A DNA stretch of 7,192 nucleotides, from NCBI GenBank assembly GCA_017848205.1, contig JAGDDO010000346.1, forward strand, positions 1 to 7,192. The letters run 5' to 3'. The stretch's first letter is position 1, and every line of letters starts with the position of its first letter. This document shows positions 1 to 7,192 of this stretch, piece by piece. A program made the position numbers and the translations under genes. The notes beneath the pieces are model-generated. The model was not told the origin of the DNA. It did no database searches and saw nothing but the letters and a program-made list of their open reading frames with translations. Source of the stretch: Oscillospiraceae bacterium (GTDB lineage Bacteria; Bacillota_A; Clostridia; Oscillospirales; Ruminococcaceae).

Positions 1-3975
<3,975 letters not shown>

Positions 3976-4007
3976 TCAAAAAACTTTACACTTACAATAA
4001 TTTCCCG

Positions 4008-4051
4008 GTGAGAACTGACCGTAAATCAGGAGTGTTACGGGTGATTCTCAC
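4008..4051 (-). promoter_or_regulatory. Long imperfect hairpin in the beta-galactosidase 5' leader
   Basis: GTGAGAA (4008-4014) and TTCTCAC (4045-4051) form a 7-bp outer stem. CCGTAA (4019-4024) and TTACGG (4035-4040) form a 6-bp inner stem. They are separated by an internal loop with two possible G-U pairs, and a 10-nt loop closes the structure. It lies in the inferred leader of the leftward transcript, between promoter and ribosome binding site. No T-run follows, so it is not a plain terminator. Its role could be mRNA stability, a protein-binding site or nothing; I recognise no known riboswitch or leader family. Confidence 0.5.
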
Positions 4052-4117
4052 AATATGTACGCTTTATTTGTACCTCTAATAAATACAAATTTATATAAAA
4101 CGCACTACACTATTTAA

Positions 4118-4146
4118 ATTATATGAAAAAAACTGTGCAATGTCAA
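4118..4146 (-). promoter_or_regulatory. Consensus sigma-A promoter for the beta-galactosidase
   Basis: Read on the minus strand, a perfect -35 TTGACA (4146-4141) is followed by a 17-nt spacer and a perfect -10 TATAAT (4123-4118). Transcription should start near 4111, giving a leader of about 150 nt. A 12-of-12 match at ideal spacing suggests high intrinsic strength, so control, if any, would come from a repressor or from the leader. Confidence 0.85.
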
Positions 4147-4206
4147 TACGGCTTTTAAATTTTGTCTGAAAGTGAAATACAGGAAGGCAAAAACAGGCTC
4201 CGTTTT

Positions 4207-4216
4207 GTCATATGAC
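4207..4216. repeat. 10-bp perfect palindrome between the two promoters
   Basis: GTCATATGAC is identical on both strands. It lies about 60 bp upstream of the leftward -35 and about 60 bp upstream of the rightward -35. It could be the site of a dimeric regulator, but a single 10-bp palindrome in AT-rich DNA can arise by chance and no cognate regulator is visible in the window. Confidence 0.35.
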
Positions 4217-4230
4217 CACAGAGCGGGGCA

Positions 4231-4265
4231 CGGGAAGCCGGATATTAGTATGATCAGGCTTCCCG
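4231..4265. repeat. 9-bp inverted repeat upstream of the met promoter
   Basis: CGGGAAGCC (4231-4239) is perfectly complementary to GGCTTCCCG (4257-4265) across a 17-nt spacer, and a further GAT/ATC pair (4241-4243 with 4253-4255) could extend it past one mismatch. The GC-rich arms stand out in AT-rich surroundings. The right arm ends 9 nt before the -35 of the rightward promoter, so it fits an activator or repressor site. It lacks a T-run on either side, so I do not call it a terminator. Confidence 0.5.
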
Positions 4266-4274
4266 AAATAATCA

Positions 4275-4303
4275 TTGATATTAGTTAAATGTTATGGTAT
4301 AAT
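4275..4303 (+). promoter_or_regulatory. Sigma-A promoter for the metH activation/metH operon
   Basis: A -35 of TTGATA (5 of 6 consensus, 4275-4280), a 17-nt spacer and a perfect -10 TATAAT (4298-4303) preceded by TG at 4295-4296 (extended -10). Transcription should start near 4310, so the leader before the ATG at 4346 is only about 36 nt. That is too short for an S-box or cobalamin riboswitch. Confidence 0.85.
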
Positions 4304-4345
4304 ATAGTTATAGTATTAATTAAATTGTAAAAGTGGTAATAATAC

Positions 4346-5035
4346 ATGAATTTCATGATAAAACTTGAAAAAATAGACAGAGAACAGGCTCTCCGCTACA
4401 TGTCCTACAAGGGTGGAAACATGACAGATACCGCGGCCGCATACATTGAAGAATGTGAAAAACTTCTTCTTGACGTCATTCGTCCTGTTTTCGTTTACCG
4501 GGTTTTCAGAATAAAGCAGTTTTATCCCCTCGTTCTCGAAAACGGGCTTGTCTTTGAGGGAAACGATATATCGGCACACCTTGAAGGCTGTGAATACGCG
4601 GCCGTGTTTGCAGTCACCATCGGTGCCGAAGCCGATCAGCTCATACGCCGTCTTCAGGTCAGTGATATGGCAAAGAGCATGATAACTGATGCTCTTGCCA
4701 GTGCGGCAGCAGAGCAGGCGGCTGATCTTGCCGAGGAGGAAATCAAAAAAAGCCTTCCCGGAAAGCATTTTACCTGGCGCTACTCACCGGGATACGGTGA
4801 TCTTTCACTCGACGTTCAGCCGAAGGTCTTAAAGATGCTGAACGCCGGAAAACAGGCCGGAATAATACTTCATTCCGACAACATGATGTCACCTATGAAA
4901 TCAGTAACGGCGTTCATAGGCGTATCGGAATGCGAGATCGCACAGAAAAGGAAAAGCTGTGCCGAATGCCGTTTAAACGAAGACTGTCAGCTCAGAAGAA
5001 AGGGGCTCCACTGTGGATTTCAGAAAACTACTTGA
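4346..5035 (+). CDS. Stand-alone B12-dependent methionine synthase activation protein
   Basis: This 229-residue protein resembles the Met_synt_B12 activation domain (the C-terminal module of E. coli MetH). That domain binds S-adenosylmethionine and, with an electron donor, remethylates inactive cob(II)alamin on MetH. The core signature is RYSPGYGDLSLDVQ (145-158), matching the SAM-binding RxxxGY region, followed by a conserved HSDNMMSPMKSVTAFIGVS stretch (176-194). T. maritima encodes the same split arrangement. The C-terminus carries four cysteines, C205-x2-C208-x5-C214-x8-C223, plus C196, which may bind metal or an Fe-S cluster; this is an inference. No signal peptide or membrane segment is seen, so it is cytoplasmic. 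The start at 4346 has only a weak upstream purine stretch (AAAAGTGG); an in-frame ATG at 4355 is an alternative. It is first in the operon and overlaps metH by 23 nt. Confidence 0.92.
   Translation: MNFMIKLEKIDREQALRYMSYKGGNMTDTAAAYIEECEKLLLDVIRPVFVYRVFRIKQFYPLVLENGLVFEGNDISAHLEGCEYAAVFAVTIGAEADQLIRRLQVSDMAKSMITDALASAAAEQAADLAEEEIKKSLPGKHFTWRYSPGYGDLSLDVQPKVLKMLNAGKQAGIILHSDNMMSPMKSVTAFIGVSECEIAQKRKSCAECRLNEDCQLRRKGLHCGFQKTT
5001..5005 (+). promoter_or_regulatory. Ribosome binding site deciding the GTG start of metH
   Basis: AGGGG lies 7 nt before GTG at 5013, inside the 3' end of the activation gene. It supports the GTG start. The next in-frame ATG (5067) would remove the first glycine-rich strand (DGGMGT) of the homocysteine domain. 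Confidence 0.8.
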
Positions 5036-7192
5036 AGAAAACGAATTTGTCTACCTTGACGGAGGAATGGGAACTACCTTCCTTGACCTCGGAATAGAAA
5101 CCGGCGAGATACCGGAACTTCTCAACCTTACCTCACCGGAGGTGCTTGAGAAAATACACGGAATGTTCATCGATGCGGGAAGCATGATCCTTTACACCAA
5201 TACTTTCGGCGCAAACAGATACAAACTTGAAGATTCCGGATACACAGTTGATGAGGTCATCGGTGCCGGTGTAGCAAATCTTAAGCGTGCTATAGAAAAG
5301 AGCGGTAAGGAAGCCTACGCTGCACTTGACGTGGGTCCTCTCGGAAGACTTATGGAGCCGGGCGGCGATCTTTCATTCGAGGAAGCCTACGACGTTTTCG
5401 CTGAAATAATACGTGCCGGAAAAGACGCTGACCTTATCGTTATCGAGACCATGACTGATCTCAGCGAGATGCGTGCGGCCCTGCTCGCGGCAAAGGAAAA
5501 CTCGGACAAGCCTGTAATGTGCACCATGAGTTTCGAACTTAACGGAAGAACCTTCACCGGATGGTCATGTTCGGCAATGGCGCTTTCCCTTACTGCCCTT
5601 GGTGCCGATGCAATAGGTGTAAACTGCTCTCTCGGCCCTGCTGAACTTGTACCTATAGTGGAGGAAATATCACACTGGACACATCTGCCGCTTGTTGCAA
5701 AGGCGAATGCCGGACTTCCTGATCCGGTAACGGGACGCTACAACGTAATGGCGGATGATTTTGCGGAGACAGCCGTGAAATTTGCTGATCTCGGTGTAAA
5801 GATACTCGGCGGATGCTGCGGTACCTCCCCTGCCTACATAGCAGCTCTGAAGGAGCTCCTTAAGGACAGAAAGTTCAAAGCCCGTGAAGAGGAGATCACC
5901 GGCGGTGCGATCATCCCGACGGCGGTATGTTCCGTTTCAAAAACAGTAGTTATCGATCAGCCGAGAATAATCGGCGAAAGAATAAATCCGACAGGCAAGA
6001 AGCGCTTCAAGGAAGCCCTTGTGAACAATGATATCAACTACATTCTCGGACAGGCCATCGAGCAGGTAAATGCCGGAGCAGATATCCTTGATGTCAACGT
6101 CGGCCTTCCGGACATAGATGAAAAGGCGATGATGGTGCGTACGGTCAAGGCGCTTCAGGGTGTTACCGATCTTCCGCTTCAGCTTGACTCAACGATACCG
6201 GAGGTGCTTGAAGCTGCACTCAGGGTCTACAACGGAAAGCCGATAGTAAACTCGGTAAACGGTGAGGAGGAGTCACTTCAGAAGATCCTTCCGATAGTTA
6301 AGAAATACGGTGCCTGCGTACTGGGACTTACCCTTGACAAAAACGGTATTCCGGCAACTGTTGAGGAACGTTTTGCAATAGCGCAGAGGATACTCGACAG
6401 AGCCACAGCCATCGGCATTCCGAAGCGTGACGTCTTCATAGACTGTCTTACCATGACAGCCTCAACGGAACAGGCTGCGGCAATGGTAACTATCAATTCA
6501 GTACACAGGGTAAAGCATGAACTCGGACTGAAAACGGCTCTCGGTGTTTCCAACATATCTTTCGGTCTTCCGAACCGTGAGCTTATAACCAGCTCATTCC
6601 TTCAGATCTGCCTTGCAAACGGGCTTGATCTTCCTATCATAAATCCGAACATAGCAGTTATTTCAGGCGCGGTACGTGCGTACAAGGTACTTGCCAACAT
6701 AGACAAGGACTCGCGTGAATACATTGCTGCCTACAACACGGCATCACCGCAGGCTGCACCTCCGCCGTCAAATGCACTGGAGGCAACTCCTGAGGGACTC
6801 ATGTACGCGGTACAGAGCGGCCTTAAGCAGGACGGCGCACGCATTACGGAAAAGCTTCTTGAAACCACCGATGCCATGAAGATAATAGATGAGGTGCTCA
6901 TTCCGGCACTGGACAAAACCGGTGCTGATTTTGAAAAGGGTACCATATTCCTTCCGCAGCTGATCCTTTCAGCCGGAGTTGCACAGGCGGCTTTCGAGGT
7001 CATAAAGTCGAAAATGCCGAATGACGGCGAAAAGGTTTCAAAGGGAAAGGTTGTTTTAGCCACTGTAAAGGGCGACATCCACGACATAGGAAAGAACATA
7101 GTCAAGGTACTGCTTGAAAACTACGGCTACGATGTGATCGACCTGGGACGTGACGTGGAATATGAGGCGGTAGTTGAAGCTGCCACCCCTGA
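5013..7192 (+). CDS. metH: Cobalamin-dependent methionine synthase (3' end outside window)
   Basis: MetH transfers the methyl group of 5-methyltetrahydrofolate through methylcobalamin to homocysteine, forming methionine in the cytoplasm. Of the protein, 726 codons are present. The homocysteine methyltransferase domain (about 1-290) has DGGMGT (16-21) and the three zinc cysteines Cys205 (GVNCS), Cys268 and Cys269 (GGCCGT). The pterin-binding domain (about 315-565) has IIGERINPTG (319-328), DVNVGLP (360-366) and QLDST (390-394). An Ala/Pro-rich linker (about 577-590) leads to the four-helix cobalamin cap (about 590-680). The B12-binding domain then begins, with D688-x-H690-x-x-G693, where His690 is the expected lower axial ligand. 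Absence of a MetF domain after the first domain excludes the HMT/MTHFR fusion family. The remaining B12 domain, roughly 70-80 residues in family members without an activation module, lies beyond the edge. Translation is probably coupled to the upstream gene through the 23-nt overlap. Confidence 0.96.
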   Translation, partial: MDFRKLLEENEFVYLDGGMGTTFLDLGIETGEIPELLNLTSPEVLEKIHGMFIDAGSMILYTNTFGANRYKLEDSGYTVDEVIGAGVANLKRAIEKSGKEAYAALDVGPLGRLMEPGGDLSFEEAYDVFAEIIRAGKDADLIVIETMTDLSEMRAALLAAKENSDKPVMCTMSFELNGRTFTGWSCSAMALSLTALGADAIGVNCSLGPAELVPIVEEISHWTHLPLVAKANAGLPDPVTGRYNVMADDFAETAVKFADLGVKILGGCCGTSPAYIAALKELLKDRKFKAREEEITGGAIIPTAVCSVSKTVVIDQPRIIGERINPTGKKRFKEALVNNDINYILGQAIEQVNAGADILDVNVGLPDIDEKAMMVRTVKALQGVTDLPLQLDSTIPEVLEAALRVYNGKPIVNSVNGEEESLQKILPIVKKYGACVLGLTLDKNGIPATVEERFAIAQRILDRATAIGIPKRDVFIDCLTMTASTEQAAAMVTINSVHRVKHELGLKTALGVSNISFGLPNRELITSSFLQICLANGLDLPIINPNIAVISGAVRAYKVLANIDKDSREYIAAYNTASPQAAPPPSNALEATPEGLMYAVQSGLKQDGARITEKLLETTDAMKIIDEVLIPALDKTGADFEKGTIFLPQLILSAGVAQAAFEVIKSKMPNDGEKVSKGKVVLATVKGDIHDIGKNIVKVLLENYGYDVIDLGRDVEYEAVVEAATP

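Noticed and set aside
4041..4056. Resemblance of ATTGTGAG on the minus strand to the start of the E. coli lac operator.
   Set aside because: The match stops after about eight bases, the symmetric half is missing, and LacI operators of Clostridia need not look like the E. coli one.
4231..4265. Inverted repeat as a rho-independent terminator.
   Set aside because: Neither side is followed by a T-run, and no gene ends into it; both flanking genes point away.
4355..4357. In-frame ATG as an alternative start of the activation gene.
   Set aside because: The difference is only three codons and neither start has a clearly better ribosome binding site; the upstream ATG was kept, with the alternative noted.
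4316..4768. A 150-codon minus-strand frame opposite the activation gene.
   Set aside because: The plus strand encodes a clear family match with a promoter at the right place; the minus frame has no recognisable similarity.
6278..7105. Two minus-strand frames opposite metH.
   Set aside because: They are antisense to the pterin- and cobalamin-binding domains, which are unambiguous on the plus strand.

Overview
The window looks like ordinary chromosome of an anaerobic Gram-positive gut or rumen Clostridia species, most likely Ruminococcus or a close relative. This rests on three things: a secreted multidomain LacZ-type glycosidase, a methionine synthase whose reactivation protein is encoded separately (as in Firmicutes and Thermotoga), and AT-rich intergenic DNA carrying consensus sigma-A promoters next to coding DNA of about 50% GC. 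The genus is an inference from style, not from a marker gene.

Layout: positions 1-3957 (minus strand) hold the first 1319 codons of a very large glycoside hydrolase family 2 beta-galactosidase, whose 3' end lies beyond the left edge. I checked its frame triplet by triplet and found no stop. It has a signal peptide, all the recognisable LacZ catalytic residues, and a LamG/concanavalin-like jellyroll domain inserted inside the catalytic (beta/alpha)8 barrel. Positions 3958-4345 are a divergent intergenic region with a perfect-consensus promoter for the beta-galactosidase (TTGACA-17-TATAAT), a leader of about 150 nt with a long hairpin, a 10-bp palindrome, a 9-bp inverted repeat and a near-consensus promoter for the rightward genes. 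Positions 4346-5035 (plus) encode a stand-alone B12-dependent methionine synthase activation protein. Positions 5013-7192 (plus) encode MetH, overlapping the upstream gene by 23 nt and running off the right edge just after the cobalamin-binding DxHxxG motif.

The two rightward genes form one functional unit: MetH makes methionine from homocysteine and methyltetrahydrofolate using cobalamin, and the upstream protein supplies the SAM-binding reactivation domain that E. coli MetH carries at its own C-terminus. The leftward beta-galactosidase probably acts outside the cell on beta-galactosides from plant or host glycans. It shares the intergenic region with the met genes but has no obvious metabolic link to them.

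I see no mobile element, CRISPR array, tRNA, rRNA or riboswitch. The most unusual point is the lectin-like domain inserted in the barrel of the secreted LacZ-type enzyme. I do not see convincing evidence for a wholly new system here.
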